Below are positions 10,037 through 20,440 of a stretch of 64,000 nt of DNA, piece by piece; within the stretch, counting starts at the first letter, position 1, and the number at the start of each line of letters is the position of its first letter. The stretch lies in NCBI GenBank assembly GCA_963575745.1, contig CAUYUJ010018046.1:27501-91500 (forward strand), in the 5' to 3' direction. This DNA comes from Prorocentrum cordatum. Taxonomy: Eukaryota; Sar; Dinophyceae; Prorocentrales; Prorocentraceae. Made by a program: the position numbers and the translations under genes. Under the pieces are notes generated by a model that made no database searches, was not told the DNA's origin, and worked only from the letters and a program-made list of their open reading frames with translations.

Positions 10037-10525
10037 TTGGACCGGCATGGCCAAGGAGCTCAGAAGGCCGAGTGGCGCAACAAAGCGTTGGCTATCATGA
10101 CCGCGAGATTGATTGATCAAATGGATTTACACCAGACAAAGAGAAACCACACGAGTGCTGTGCACCTTAGCAGCCACACCCGCGTGGATAAAGGAGTTCG
10201 AACCTATGTTCTGTCTCCGAGGAATGGCCCTGGATGGGGCCATCTCGTCCGACGAGTAACGATGAACCTGGGCGTCAATCAGATTTCACAAGACATCGAG
10301 ATCCAGGGCCAGCCTATCGGGTACAATTACGATGCACCGTTGCCGACTGGTGTAACTGACATTCGTATTCGATTTTATTGGGAACAGCCCGAACCGGCTC
10401 TCATCGGACAAGGGGACCCACGTCCACACCCAAGGCGAATTGCGTTCGTCGATGACGATCGTCCCCCTCCCCCTTCGATTGAGCGCGGCCGCGTGCCCCC
10501 CTCTATTCCCGAGTTAAGACGCTAA
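10037..10525 (+). pseudogene. Unrecognised 162-codon ORF
   Basis: The frame starts with a charged helical segment, then a region rich in Val, Tyr and Arg, and ends Pro-rich. A perfect-stem hairpin (10004-10017) lies 19 bp upstream. No family match comes to mind. Confidence 0.35.
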
Positions 10526-10564
10526 GTTCAGTTGATGTTGACTAACAGACAGCACGACCGACCG

Positions 10565-10819
10565 ATGCCCGACAAAGAAGCGGGCATCAAGCCACGCAAG
10601 ATACCCTAGATCATCGAAGAAGGCAACGACTTCTGCGGAGATGACCTTCAGGGTCTCGGATGTAGTGCGTGCTACACCGACGTACCCCTTGACTCCGACA
10701 CGGAAAGCGACGCTGAGGAAATTTTCAGCACATTACTTGCGGGGTTACCTAGTGAATCCTACGCAGACGTATTTTCCCTAATCCCAACCTTCATACGATG
10801 GACGACACAACAAGGATGA
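10565..10819 (+). pseudogene. Acidic ORF fragment with internal TAG
   Basis: ATG at 10565 opens a frame that meets TAG at 10607-10609, then continues coding-like for 69 codons to TGA at 10817-10819. The second part is very acidic with Asp/Glu/Ser clusters and two Cys. A degenerate hairpin, GCGGG then GTTA then CCTAG, lies at 10739-10752. Confidence 0.3.
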
Positions 10820-10831
10820 CATGTTGTAATT

Positions 10832-11425
10832 ATGTGGAGGAAGTGGAGGCATATCGCAGCTAGCATTCAGTCGAGGTTTGTCCTCAGGGGGAACCTAGAC
10901 AAACGCTCACCTGTTGACCTTGGAAACAAGGATGTCCAGGACTCAGCGATGCACAACCCAAGCGTTTGTTTCGGCAACCGTGTCATACTACAACCCAACT
11001 GCAGAACGACCGGACTACCTTCATATTTCAACTCCCAGGTCAACTATGATGCCTAGCATGAACACCACAAAGAAGATTTGCCGCATACCAAGTTTTGTGG
11101 TAAAGTTGTTATACGTCAGAACGATATCCGACGATTCTATGTACGAGAACAACCAGTGGGCACTTGGGTGGATCAGATACCACCATGGACTACATTGGCA
11201 AAATGCAAGAGCACTTGCAATATGAATATGGACCAATGTAGAGTTGGCCTACGCGATTCCCATTGGGTATTCATACGAAAACCGACCGAGATCATGGCCA
11301 ACCACCGCCTTCTATTCACCTTTTTTGAACGGTGGCGATGTGCTGGTCATCATCAACATGCGTCGGTATGTAACAGAGAACTGTCCATGGCTGCACATTA
11401 CTTCAAAGATGCAGTCCCTCTTTGA
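10832..11425 (+). pseudogene. Broken coding remnants upstream of the Cys/His region
   Basis: Short overlapping frames (10914-11225, 11078-11425) look partly coding, with many Tyr, Trp and Arg, but none stays open long enough to assign. They probably continue into the frame that opens at 11244. Confidence 0.25.
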
Positions 11426-12023
11426 CGATGCAGTTCATATCGCGAACGATCTGTTCCCGGTAAACCGTGACCCCGTCCATGATCACCCTTATTCCTCCAC
11501 CGTGCTAGTTGCCAACGCGAGGGGTTATGAGTTGGACCGCCCTGCTCTCTCTCTGCAACCCGACGGCTCGATCACGAGACCGCCCTCGGGAGGGCTGGGA
11601 TGTCCTGCGAGTGCGGATAATGTTAACATGCGCTCTCCCTCACATGACAGGAATCCCAAGCATTGCAGGTGGTATGATGAGGAAGACTACCATTGGGAAT
11701 GTCCGAGCTGCAAGAAGAACTACGGCCAGAACAAGCTTGGACATGTATTGACACCTGGCAAATGCAAGTTTGCCAAACCCTGGAAGCTGCCTGACAGCCG
11801 TGGACAGGTACCACCGGCTCCTGCCGAACCAGCAGCAGGACCAGCACCGCCGGCTCCTGCCGAACCGGCAGCAGGACCAGCACCACCGGTTCCTGCTGAA
11901 CCAGCAGCACCACCACCCGAGGCCCCGAGGCGCAAGCCGCACCGTCACTTACGCTACGAGCACCAAGACCCAGCTCTAGAGCCGGACCCACGGCGTTCGC
12001 CAGCAGCCACGACATTACAGTAG
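11244..12023 (+). CDS. Pol segment with C2HC-like cluster and Pro/Ala repeats
   Basis: A 259-codon frame has a metal-binding-looking cluster with ECPSCKKN and HVLTPGKC near residues 150-173 (about 11698-11770), a module that I know precedes integrase in dinoflagellate Copia polyproteins. It is followed by a 36-bp tandem repeat, nearly three units at 11815-11915, encoding PAPAEPAAG-type peptides. The tail is basic. The frame is intact here, although its neighbours are broken. Confidence 0.5.
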   Translation: MAYAIPIGYSYENRPRSWPTTAFYSPFLNGGDVLVIINMRRYVTENCPWLHITSKMQSLFDDAVHIANDLFPVNRDPVHDHPYSSTVLVANARGYELDRPALSLQPDGSITRPPSGGLGCPASADNVNMRSPSHDRNPKHCRWYDEEDYHWECPSCKKNYGQNKLGHVLTPGKCKFAKPWKLPDSRGQVPPAPAEPAAGPAPPAPAEPAAGPAPPVPAEPAAPPPEAPRRKPHRHLRYEHQDPALEPDPRRSPAATTLQ

Positions 12024-12239
12024 GCAGACATGTTGTTGAACCTGCTGCAGGGCAACCTGCCTCGAGTGGATCTGGGAGTTCGGATGAGAACCTCCAACTG
12101 CCACAGGTTAGAGTCAGACGTGGTCGACAGCAAGTTGGAGATGCACCTCCGCCACCAGCGGGTAACCCTGCTGCACGACCACGACTGCCAGACTGGTCGC
12201 GGTTCGATGTACAAACCAGTCATCAAAACAAATCCGAAG

Positions 12240-13230
12240 CCTTGACCCAAGCGTGGTAGCACGCGAGCTGCGGAAGCTACACTTGCCCATGCGAGAGAAC
12301 CTAGGACGAGACTCATCTTAACCAAGATAGGTCTGAACAACGTCAGACTCAACCTGATCAAAGGTGTCTGCGACACATGTCGGGAGTGCAGGGCGTGGGA
12401 CAAGCTAGGGTATACGTTTACACCATCTACTGCGCAGCCTGGCAAATTCAACAACGAAGAGGTGGCACGTGTCCTGATGGACTACAAGCAAGAACACATT
12501 CTATTTCATAGCATCGGTCTTTGCATTCGATATGCCACTCGAATCTAGATACCAGACAAAACGATGACCAGCATCCGAGATGCATATCATCAGTTCTGGA
12601 CGCAGTTTGGACCCGCAAAGGTATTCTAGTCCGACGGAGAGGGCGCCCTCAACAACGACACTGCGAGAGCAGTCCTTGAGGCCAAGGGCACTGAAGTAAG
12701 GGCACGTGCGCGTGGACAACATGCTACGACGATCGGAGCAATAAATGGCAGATTGCGCCATCTACTTCATGCCTTGGACGCTGAACTCAACAGGTTAGAC
12801 ATGCAGCCTGTGTTCACACGACTACGGCGCAATGCCCTGTTTGCCTTCACCGCGTTCACCTTCTAATGCAAGGTCAGCATTGATGCTATCATTCAGGCCG
12901 CAGCAGTAGCCAGGACCAATCGTGCACTACGCACCAAGACAATTGTTACCGGTCAGCATTTCTACGATGAAGGAGATTTAGTTGATTTCCATCGCCTGGA
13001 CGATTGGGGAGGCTGGAATGGCCCATTCCCAGTTGTCAGGAACGATCCTGAAATGGGTCAAGTTATCATTCGAGTGGGGAGCCGCGATGTTCAGGTACAG
13101 AACGGCGACGCACGACATTCAATCTATATTGAAGCTCTAATAGCCAGAGAAATCAGCTCCGACAACACTGCACTGCGGACAGCGTTGACTTCTGTGGCAA
13201 GTTTACCTGCGGGGAGACCTGCTATGTAAT
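12240..13230 (+). pseudogene. Copia integrase, catalytically dead
   Basis: The HHCC-like part ends in CDTCREC (Cys codons 12369 and 12378). The core contains SDGEGALNN with the second catalytic Asp at 12633-12635. The expected third catalytic residue, Glu, is Gly (codon 12735-12737, TTIGAING), and the region of the first Asp is altered. In-frame stops occur at 12546, 12627 and 12864. The C-terminal part has DLVDFHRLDDWGGWNGP near 12970-13025, typical of this lineage. Integrase would insert the cDNA; this copy cannot. A hairpin (13209-13222) lies near the end. Confidence 0.75.
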
Positions 13231-13566
13231 TTGGCTATGTACCGACCAAGATGGGGACGCTTCAGATGATAGGTGCAAGCCTTCTATCTCCTAAGGTACA
13301 TCTAGTTTTACAGTGCCTCATCAGAAACTTCTTCCGCATTGAGTGCGGTTTCGGTCAGGCTTGCTAAAAGTATACATAAGCTACCTCCGGTTGCTTATGC
13401 GGACAGTTGCACATTGGTCCACGAGGGTAACGATGTGAATCCAGGATGTCACTATTATGAAGCAGAAGGCATTGCGTTGAACATTCACGATATAACTGGA
13501 TAAGCACTTTCGAGAACCATCCAGTGCCTGACGCTCACCAAACCTCAAGCAGGTTTTGACCAGGAC
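13231..13566 (+). other. Decayed Pol interval, no open frame
   Basis: About 335 bp between integrase and the next open frame. Short coding-like pieces appear in several frames, with many stops. I assign nothing specific. Confidence 0.4.
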
Positions 13567-14246
13567 ATGACAGGGTTTGTGGAATTGGCGGGTGCACCGA
13601 CACCGGATGGAACTGCAAGAGAAGCCTCAGAAGCCGAACCGCCACATGAGGATGGACGGCTTCCTACGATTTATGAGGAGTCGGAGGTTGACCTCAAGTC
13701 ATACGTCATGGAAGTGCGGCATGCAGAACTACAAGATGAAAGGGAGTTGCTGGAGGCAGCTCCACTAGAGAACCTTTTCGCCATACCCACGCAGATGGTT
13801 CCAGATGGTAGTGCGCTGATCACTGTAGCTGAACAGCGGGGGCACCTGCCTAAGTGGGGACGCCCGCGCGACTCCGACACTGAGGAGACGTATCGCGCCC
13901 CATGATGCTCCATGGTCGAAAACTGCAGCTACGGACTGGACTCAGACGAAACGGACAATATGTCGAACGCTGCTTCACGGCAGACATGTCATGGGTAGTC
14001 CTGTCCGAACAACAGCACATGATACTAGATGCCGACCGTGCGACCACTATGCGAGTATACGTTACCGCCGCTGCAAAGCGAGCTGCGGTCGTCAAGGAAG
14101 ACGACCTCCTCGCGGAGGCTGGCATCCAGGCGAATCCCGAGAAAGTATCGAAGGCTCTCTACACCGAATTCAAGACATGGTTTGACAACAAGTGTGTCAT
14201 AATGCAAGACACACACAAAGTGTCAAACATCATGACTTCGAGGTAG
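13567..14246 (+). pseudogene. Pol linker ahead of reverse transcriptase
   Basis: Two frames, 13567-13905 (acidic, helical) and 13902-14246 (helical, ending ...HKVSNIMTSR), lead to the RT. The last one ends in TAG directly before VYKWKF, the usual start of Copia RT, so the stop is an in-frame lesion. The hairpin at 13836-13849 lies in a frame giving RGHL rather than AGAPA. Confidence 0.5.
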
Positions 14247-15416
14247 GTGTACAAATGGAAGTTTGTGAAGAACGAGAAGGGCGAGATGGAGCGTACCATC
14301 AGAATACGCCTGGTGCTTCGAGGCTTCATGGACTTCGAAGCCTTCGACGTGGACACCTTTTCGGGAACGGCGCGGCGGTCGAGCCAGAGACTACTCGCGA
14401 GCGCGGCAGCGTGCAAGAAGCAATGGATCATTGCTTCCCTCGACAGCAACATGGCCTTCCTGAAGGGGTTGACCCACCAGGAACCTGGTGCGTTTTATTT
14501 TGCCGCCTGGATCGGCCACGGTGCTTCGCGCCCCCCCAGGATTCGAACGCTGCAGCGAGTCAAAGCACTGCTTGCAGTGCCTCAAACCAGGCACTGGCAC
14601 CAACGACGCACCACCGAGCTTTCTCACTAAAGCTCAGAAGGACCACGTCTTACGACGAGGAGTTCGAGACGAGCAGCAATTTGCTTACGGCCAGACATGT
14701 TGATGCTACAAATATAGCCGCTACTGAGGACACCATTGGCAAATCTGTCAAGTGCGTAGAGGACACCTTTGGCAAGTGCAAGTTCAACAAGCACACATGC
14801 ACCAACTGTGCTGTGAGACATCCCAAGGACGAGGGCGGCAATGTTACCTTGGACCAAGACGAACACATCAAGCAGCACCGTCCTATACAAACATCCTGAA
14901 CTGACCGGCGCTGACGCCGACGCCCAGGCACCCAAGATGGTTGCAGACGTGTTCGTCGGCCTCAGAGGCGCGCTGGCGTACGCAGTAATCACCCAGGTGT
15001 GGTTGATGGTTCATGCGGTATCTCTACAACGCGTCCCAGAACCGACCAATATACAAGTGCGACGACTGAGCGCGATCACCAGGAAACTGCAGGCCTGTCC
15101 CAAGGATATCGCCAATCAGGCGATGACCCCTACGGGCGAGGTCGACCTGCACGGCGACTCAGGCCACCGACGCCTGAGTGGAAACGCCGATGGCGACGTC
15201 GAGGGCTATGGTATTCGCGGGGTAAGCCCGCTACGGCGTGGAAACACGCCATCTGGTAAACCCGTCGTCCACTTGATCGACGCGCACTGCAAGTCCCACC
15301 GCTTGCAAGCCCGCCCGAGCTATTCAGCAGAGACACTAGCAGCTGCCCAGACTTTGGAGGGCTGTTATCCCACGATCGCGACTCTGCGCGAGCTCCACGC
15401 GGGGCCGCTCAGTTGA
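14232..15416 (+). pseudogene. Copia reverse transcriptase, catalytically dead
   Basis: RT begins with VYKWKF at 14247 and the basic RIRLVLRGF strand. Motif A, LDSNMAFLKG, has its Asp at 14442-14444 (residue 66). The frame is lost after about 14490 and recovered in two other frames. The motif C sequence reads HVDA: Asp at 14702-14704 but Ala at 14705-14707 where the second catalytic Asp belongs. The thumb and RNase H start are in 14841-15416, with VDLHGDSGHRRL and YSAETLAAA holding RNase H acidic residues. It would make cDNA from the element RNA, but it is inactive here. Confidence 0.8.
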
Positions 15417-15753
15417 AAGACATACTTGAGTTGGGTGGCCTGATCATCAAGGTCATTCTGACCATAGATGCTGAGTCTGGTTTACGTCCTTGTCAAGCAA
15501 AGACTTGACGAAACCGACTGAGTGTACCCTTCTAGGACACATCAGTTGGATACAACAGATGATGGAGCGCGGTATCGCGCGCAGCATTCAGTGGCGCGAC
15601 ACCCGCGATATGACTGCGGGCGTCCACACCAAGGGGGGCATCGACACAGAGATGCTCCTACAGGCCATGGGGGGTATACGATCCTTCAAACATGACTTAC
15701 ATAATCATACTCCCTATCGGGCTGGCCAGACATCTTGTTCTGCTGCCGCCTGA
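15417..15753 (+). pseudogene. C-terminal end of Copia RNase H
   Basis: The frame 15490-15753 gives LGHISWIQQMMERGIARSI and RDTRDMTAGVHTKGGI, the conserved end of Copia RNase H (the usual ..ADxxTK region reads AGVHTK). It is joined to the preceding part through a frame change near 15480-15500. Confidence 0.7.
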
Positions 15754-15911
15754 GGAGTATCCTTATGTACAGAATAGTACAGGCAAGGCAACTTGCGTGC
15801 GGGCCCACCTTCCTTACGGCCCCGCCCTTTTGCTGCCCCTTTGAAGATAGCAGTTGCGGTGCCTGCTGCACAGGGGCGGCGGGCCCACGTCGCGTTTCCC
15901 TGCCCCCCGAC
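15754..15911 (+). other. 3' untranslated part before the 3' LTR
   Basis: No coding frame is supported. I looked for a polypurine tract directly before the 3' LTR and saw none; the sequence there is C-rich. Confidence 0.4.
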
Positions 15912-16162
15912 TCTAAAGTGAGCTGGGGCGCATATGGAGCGGAAGCAAACGCGTGCCCGCGGCCGCGTGGCTCAAGCGGCCGGCCGCCCAGATCTGACTA
16001 CACCTCAGCGCGAGGTATATCATTTTCCATCGATGCCAACATACTGCTTGAGATGGCTTGCCCCCTACTACTGGGACTATCGTTACTACGGTACAACAGA
16101 GCGGGAGTTGGGCTTCGCCTGGGGCGAAGCTCTTGGTTGGGCTTCCCAACCCCAGTCAAACT
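15912..16162 (+). repeat. 3' LTR of the Copia-type element
   Basis: Partner of 732-982, colinear without gaps. It retains the 8-bp hairpin stem. The sequence beyond 16163 diverges completely from the region after the 5' LTR, as expected for the genomic flank. Confidence 0.82.
16112..16130 (+). other. LTR hairpin, second copy
   Basis: GCTTCGCC, loop TGG, GGCGAAGC: the same 8-bp stem as at 932-950 with a different loop. Confidence 0.7.
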
Positions 16163-16384
16163 TCGGATGCCATTTTGGACGTTCCAACCCCTCGCGGGAC
16201 CCCCCCGTCCAGGTCCAGGGTAGGGGGTAGGGGCAGAGATCCAGACTCCCTCCCTCCCCGCCCGCAAGCCGTCTCGCTCACCCCCACCCGCCCTCCCAAC
16301 ACATACTACATACGTAGCACCCGATCCTGTCCCGAGCGGCACCATATTCAGCAGTCGTCTTTGGATGGGCAGCTACTGGGCGCC
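16163..16384. other. Flank between LTR and GCC array
   Basis: C-rich sequence without a supportable gene or motif. Confidence 0.4.
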
Positions 16385-16526
16385 AATCCGCCGCCGCCGC
16401 CGCCACCGCCTGCCGCCGCCGCGCCGCCGCCGCCGCCGCCGCTGTCCGCCCGCCGCCACCGTCCGAATCGCTGCCGCCGCCGTCCGAATCGCCGCTGCCG
16501 CCACCACTGCTGCCGCCGCAACCCCC

Positions 16527-16574
<48 letters not shown>

Positions 16575-16715
16575 CCCGCCGCGGCCGCCACCGCCGCCGC
16601 CACAGCTGCAGCCGCCGCCGCCGCCCCCGCCGCCGCCGCCCCCGCCGCCGCCACCGCCGCAGCCGCCGTAGCCGCTGCCCCCGCCGCAGCCGCCGCAGCC
16701 GCCGCCAAGTGTATT
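16385..16715. repeat. GCC/CCG trinucleotide array
   Basis: Runs of GCC and CCG with scattered interruptions. It is open in several frames as poly-Ala, poly-Pro and poly-Arg; I treat all of these as repeat artefacts. Confidence 0.9.
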
Positions 16716-17100
16716 CTTTATTGTTTTTTGCCAGGGGTGGTGGGGGGGAGGTCACATCGGGTTCGATGCGCATGCTCCGGATTTGGAGGCAGAATGTGTT
16801 TTGCATTGTTTCTTTTACAAGGGATGGTGGGGGGGGCCCTCATTGTCCGCGGTTGGCTCCCAGTCGCGCGTCACTCCCCGCAGGGGAAGAACGGGTTGTG
16901 GAAGAGAGAGGAGGAATCTCGTTTTACCACCTGTCGCCCAGAAGGTTGGTGGGATTTTGTGGCCCCTCGGAGCCTTCCTACGGCGCCCCCGAGGGCCCCA
17001 AATCGTTTATCAAACCTCGTGTTTTTTTCCCAACCAACCTGTGTTGTTGGGTCCTCGTTTTGAAAAGACGGTCCCCGGTCCTCTCCTCTACTCCTCTGCC
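16716..17100. other. No gene seen
   Basis: Mixed sequence with G runs and C runs. Two similar 30-40 bp pieces (GGGGTGGTGGGGGGGAGG near 16734 and a relative near 16820) suggest a short local duplication. No gene is supported. Confidence 0.35.
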
Positions 17101-18095
17101 CCCTCCTCCGGCTACCGTCCGCATGCGTCCCCCCCACCCAGTACAGCGCTTCGTGGCCCCATAGGGAGCTCCACCCAAGGCCCCAGTGCCACCGTCCACA
17201 TGCGTCCCCCCACTCAGTACAGCGCTTCGTGGCCCCATAGGGAGCTCCACCCAAGGCCCCAGTGCCACCGTCCACAGGCGTCCCCCCCACTCAGTACAGC
17301 GCTTCGTGGCCCCATAGGGAGCCCCACCGAAGGTCACAGTGCTAGAGTCCACATGCGTCCCCCCCACTCAGTACAGCGTTTCGTGGTCACATAGGGAGTT
17401 CCCCAAAGCCCCCAGTGGGACCGTCCGAGTGCGTCCTGAAACACCCAGTTTGGCATTTTCACCAACCTATTACAGCGTTTCGTGGCCCCATAGGGAGCTC
17501 CACCGAAGGCCCCAGTGCCACCGTCCGCATGCGTCCCGCACACCCAATGTGGCTTTCGTGGCCCTACAGGGAGCTCCACCGAAGGCCCCAGTGGGACCGT
17601 CCGCAAGCGTCCCGAAACACCCAACGTGGCATTTTCACCCACCCAGTCCAGAATTTCGTGGCCCCGTGGGGAACTCCACCGGAAGCCCCAGTGCCACCGT
17701 CCGCATGCGTCCCGAACACCCAACGTGGCATTTTTACCCAGCCACTGCAGCGTTTCGTGGCCCCTTAGTGAGCTCCACCGAAGCCCCCAGTGGGACCTTC
17801 CGCATGCGTCCCGGAAACCCAAGTTGGCATTTTCACCCACCCAGTACAGCGTTTCGTGGCCCTATAGGGAGTTCCACCGAAGCCTCCAGTGGGACCGTAC
17901 GCATGCGTCCCGGAAGCCGAATTTGGCATTTTCACTTGCCCAGTACAGCGTTTCGTGGCCCCATAGGGAGCTCCACCGAAGCTCCCAGTCGGACCGTCCG
18001 CATGCGTCCCGGAAACCTTACTTGACACACCACTCACCCAGAAAAGGGTTCCCCCCCACCCAGTGCAGCGCTTCGTGGCCCCATAGGGAGTTTCA
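17101..18095 (+). repeat. Satellite array with 76/77- and 99/100-bp units
   Basis: The word TTCGTGGCCCCATAGGGAG recurs with small changes at about 17150, 17226, 17303, 17380, 17479, 17555, 17655, 17754, 17853, 17952 and 18072. Spacings are 76, 77, 77, 99, 76, 100, 99, 99, 99 and 120 bp. The longer units contain an extra 23 bp ending in GGCATTTTCACCC. The 99-bp unit equals 33 codons, which explains the long open frames here. Confidence 0.88.
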
Positions 18096-18500
18096 CCGAA
18101 GAAGATTTTCAGAATTGCGGTACCCACAACTGCATATGGTTGGGTCCTTCGTCAGGATAATTTTTGTCAGATGTGGTTCGTATTCTCGCCAGTTCGCTTT
18201 TGATGTGATTTTCAAAATTGAGCTGCTGGAGAATCGCGGGTTCAAGACGGCCTAAGAGGCCCCCGAGATTGCCACAAGACGGCAAAAAGGTGCTCCCGAG
18301 AGGCCCCCCATGGGTCCCCCAGAAAGCCCCCCCAAGAGAGCCCCAGCAGGACCCCAGGAGGCCGGCGAGACAGCCAGCAGGCCCCCGAGAAACCCCCAAG
18401 AGGCCCCACGAAATCCCTGGGCGGCCGAAAAGAAGCCCATTTTGACTCCTGACAGGCCCCATGGGGCATGGCAGTGGCCTCCAAGAGGCTCTCCGGAAGC
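18096..18500 (-). repeat. TCTTGGGGCC-type minisatellite, reverse orientation
   Basis: From about 18245 the plus strand reads as variants of AGAGGCCCCC, the complement of the unit at 191-730. The first 150 bp are unremarkable. Confidence 0.6.
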
Positions 18501-19365
18501 TTCCTGAGAGACCGCAATACGCGTTCAAAGTGCAAATGCGGTAGGCGTCGTTTGGCCCTACCGCATGCTCCCCAGCCTTTGGCCAGGGCGTACGTTGTCA
18601 GCCTACTCTGCAGCCGCCGTGGCAGTGCAACTCCTAATACGCATCCAAGATGCTTCTGACCCACAACCCGCGCACGGTGTCGGTTTCTTCTGTCCCCGTG
18701 CGATTCAGTCCCACATGGAGGCCCCAAGAGAAGTTCAAGATGGCCGAGTCCAATGTAACACCCTCATGCTCAACGCCCCCAGAAGCCCCAACACAACCAA
18801 ATACTGCTCAAAGATTTCAGAAAGAGCCCTTACGGTAGCCACGAAAGTACAGAGACGTCCCACGACATGGCTTCGAGGGCCCGAGGAAGGCCGAGGGGGG
18901 TTCCACGAAGCGCACGTTGTCCCAAGAGGCCCCCAACACGCCACACGCTTCCAAACTATGACCCTGACATCCATTTCGTGCTCCGTTTCCTCGTCGTCGT
19001 CGTCGTCACAATTGAGGGAGCCCCGAGACTCGAGCATTTTGAGTCGTTGGAGGTCAGAGCCCCCCGCCCCTGCTGGTTGGCTGGTATGCGTGTCGTGTCG
19101 TTGTCGGGGGTGGGTGCTTGCCAGAACTTACGCGCGCGCGTGAGCAATGAGCAGCGATCAAGTTCTCATTGAGTAGCGCCATAAGCTGTCTCGCTCACTC
19201 CCAACGCCGTCCCACCATATCAGTATCACCGAATATTCAAAACATAAACCTACGTCAAAGGGAGGACCAAAATACGACAAGGAGGACCCAAACACGACAA
19301 GGGGGTACCCAAACACGATAAGACAGAGACGCGTTTACGACAACCGTCAACCGCCGAAAGTGGGA
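18501..19365. other. No gene seen
   Basis: GC-rich single-copy-looking sequence with short open frames of no recognisable family and a small GTC/CGT run near 18993-19008. Confidence 0.35.
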
Positions 19366-19369
19366 GGCG

Positions 19370-19830
19370 ATGCGCTTTCGCCTCGCGCTTTCGCCTCGCG
19401 CTTTCGCCTCGCGCTTTCGCCTCCCGCGTTCGCCTCCCGCATTCGCCTCGCGCTTTCGCCTCCCGCGTTCGCCTCCCGCATTCGCCTCTCGCTGTCGCCT
19501 CTCGCTGTCGCATCCCGCTTTCGCCTCCCGCTTTCGCTTCCCGCTTTCGCCTACCGTTTTCGCCTCCCGCTGTCGCCTCCCGCGTTCGCCTCCCGCTTTC
19601 GCCTCGCGCATTCGCCTCCCGCTTTCGCCTCCCGCTTTCGCCTCCCGCTTTCGCTTCTCGTTTTCGCCTCCCGCTTTCGCCCCCCGCGTTCGCCCCCCTT
19701 TTCGCCCCCTGCTTTCGCCGAGAGCGCTGGGCGACGGCGAAAGCGGGAGGCGATGGCGAAAGCGGGAGGCGAAGGCGAAAACGCAGGCGAAAACGGGGGG
19801 CGAAAGCGGGAGGTGAAAGCGGTAATTTGG
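19370..19830. repeat. 13-bp minisatellite with inverted arm
   Basis: The unit TTTCGCCTCGCGC and variants repeat about 27 times to near 19720. The next roughly 95 bp (19735-19828) are the complement of the same unit (GGCGAAAGCGGGA). The array can therefore fold back on itself. Because 39 bp is three units, frames on both strands stay open; these are not genes. Confidence 0.85.
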
Positions 19831-20440
19831 ACACGTTTTTTTTGTTGTTATCGCACCTTGTTGTCGCGCATTTGCCCCCCACCTTGTCATCAAGTTGTTT
19901 GCCGCGAAATTCACGCACCTATGCCTACGTCACCGTTGAATGGACAGCCATCGCGAACCAATGTAGGCGCCAGGTGCGCGACGTTCCCGAGGTGCGCCAG
20001 GTGACCTATGGCCCATGCTTGCCAAGCGCGCATGATGCGCCACGTGCGCAACGCGTGCAGAATGTGCCGGGCGGCGACAGGTGCGCCAGCTCACGTGCCA
20101 GCACACAGCCGGCAACATCGCGACAACCCCCGATCGCAACGGACAGATGCGATCACCCTCCATTCCCCCCCCCATTCTTGTCACAACCAAATGCAAAGTG
20201 CGGAGTGTCCGCTCATGATCCATTCTTGCGCCGCCACGTGTACGTTGTTTGTACCGCTTGTGCCTGCGATAGCGGGTGGTGGTGGTTCCTGGTTGGCGGC
20301 CTGTTGGTTAGGGAAGTGGGCGTTTGTTCATACGGATCAGTGGTAAGTCCTTCCCCGAAGGAATGGAGGGGGTTGGAACAACGAACTTATCAAATTACCT
20401 AGCCCAGAGGGCTGGTGGGATTAGTCCAGCGACGGGTCCA
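19831..20440. other. No gene seen
   Basis: Ordinary-complexity sequence. Open frames up to 191 codons exist, but without motif, homology or consistent composition. Confidence 0.3.

Larger units (their letters stand above)
2208..15231 (+). repeat. Dispersed 14-nt hairpin family in the Copia element
   Basis: The pattern is GCRGG, a four-base loop, CCYGC. Starts: 2208, 2892, 2961, 3083, 3448, 4016, 4624, 5030, 5054, 6331, 6579, 7216, 7243, 7707, 7809, 8560, 8933, 9382, 10004, 12047, 13209, 13836 and 15217 (five-base loop). The commonest loops are GCAA, GGCA and GACA; GAAA, GAGA, GGAA and GAAG also occur. Position 3 pairs as G-U about fifteen times, A-U four times and G-C five times, never A with C. 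Position 7216 has an added U-G pair, and 2961 ends in a G-U pair. All lie in the element's sense orientation. Most, not all, encode AGxPA. Confidence 0.8.
732..16162 (+). mobile_element. Decayed giant Ty1/Copia-type LTR retrotransposon with extra domains
   Basis: Two 251-bp direct repeats bound the element. The left one is followed immediately by a primer-binding site. Inside, in the Copia order, are gag with a CCHC knuckle, protease, integrase, reverse transcriptase and RNase H. At 15.4 kb it is about three times the usual Copia length. The excess lies between gag and protease (a Tpt1-like phosphotransferase and a RING finger) and between protease and integrase (unrecognised ORFs). Frames are broken many times, so this is a pseudo-element. 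I saw no clear target-site duplication, so an older composite of two insertions cannot be excluded. Confidence 0.85.

Noticed and set aside
725-16175. Target-site duplication flanking the Copia element
   Set aside because: Bases outside the two LTRs (GGGGT on the left, CGGATG on the right) do not match.
16058-17164. Plus-strand frame of 368 codons
   Set aside because: Depends on the LTR end and the GCC array; Arg/Pro repeat translation.
17101-18095. CRISPR array
   Set aside because: Units are contiguous 76-100-bp satellites without separate unique spacers, in a eukaryotic genome.
17339-18255. Pair of overlapping frames in the 17 kb satellite
   Set aside because: Stay open only because the 99-bp unit is a multiple of three and lacks stops.
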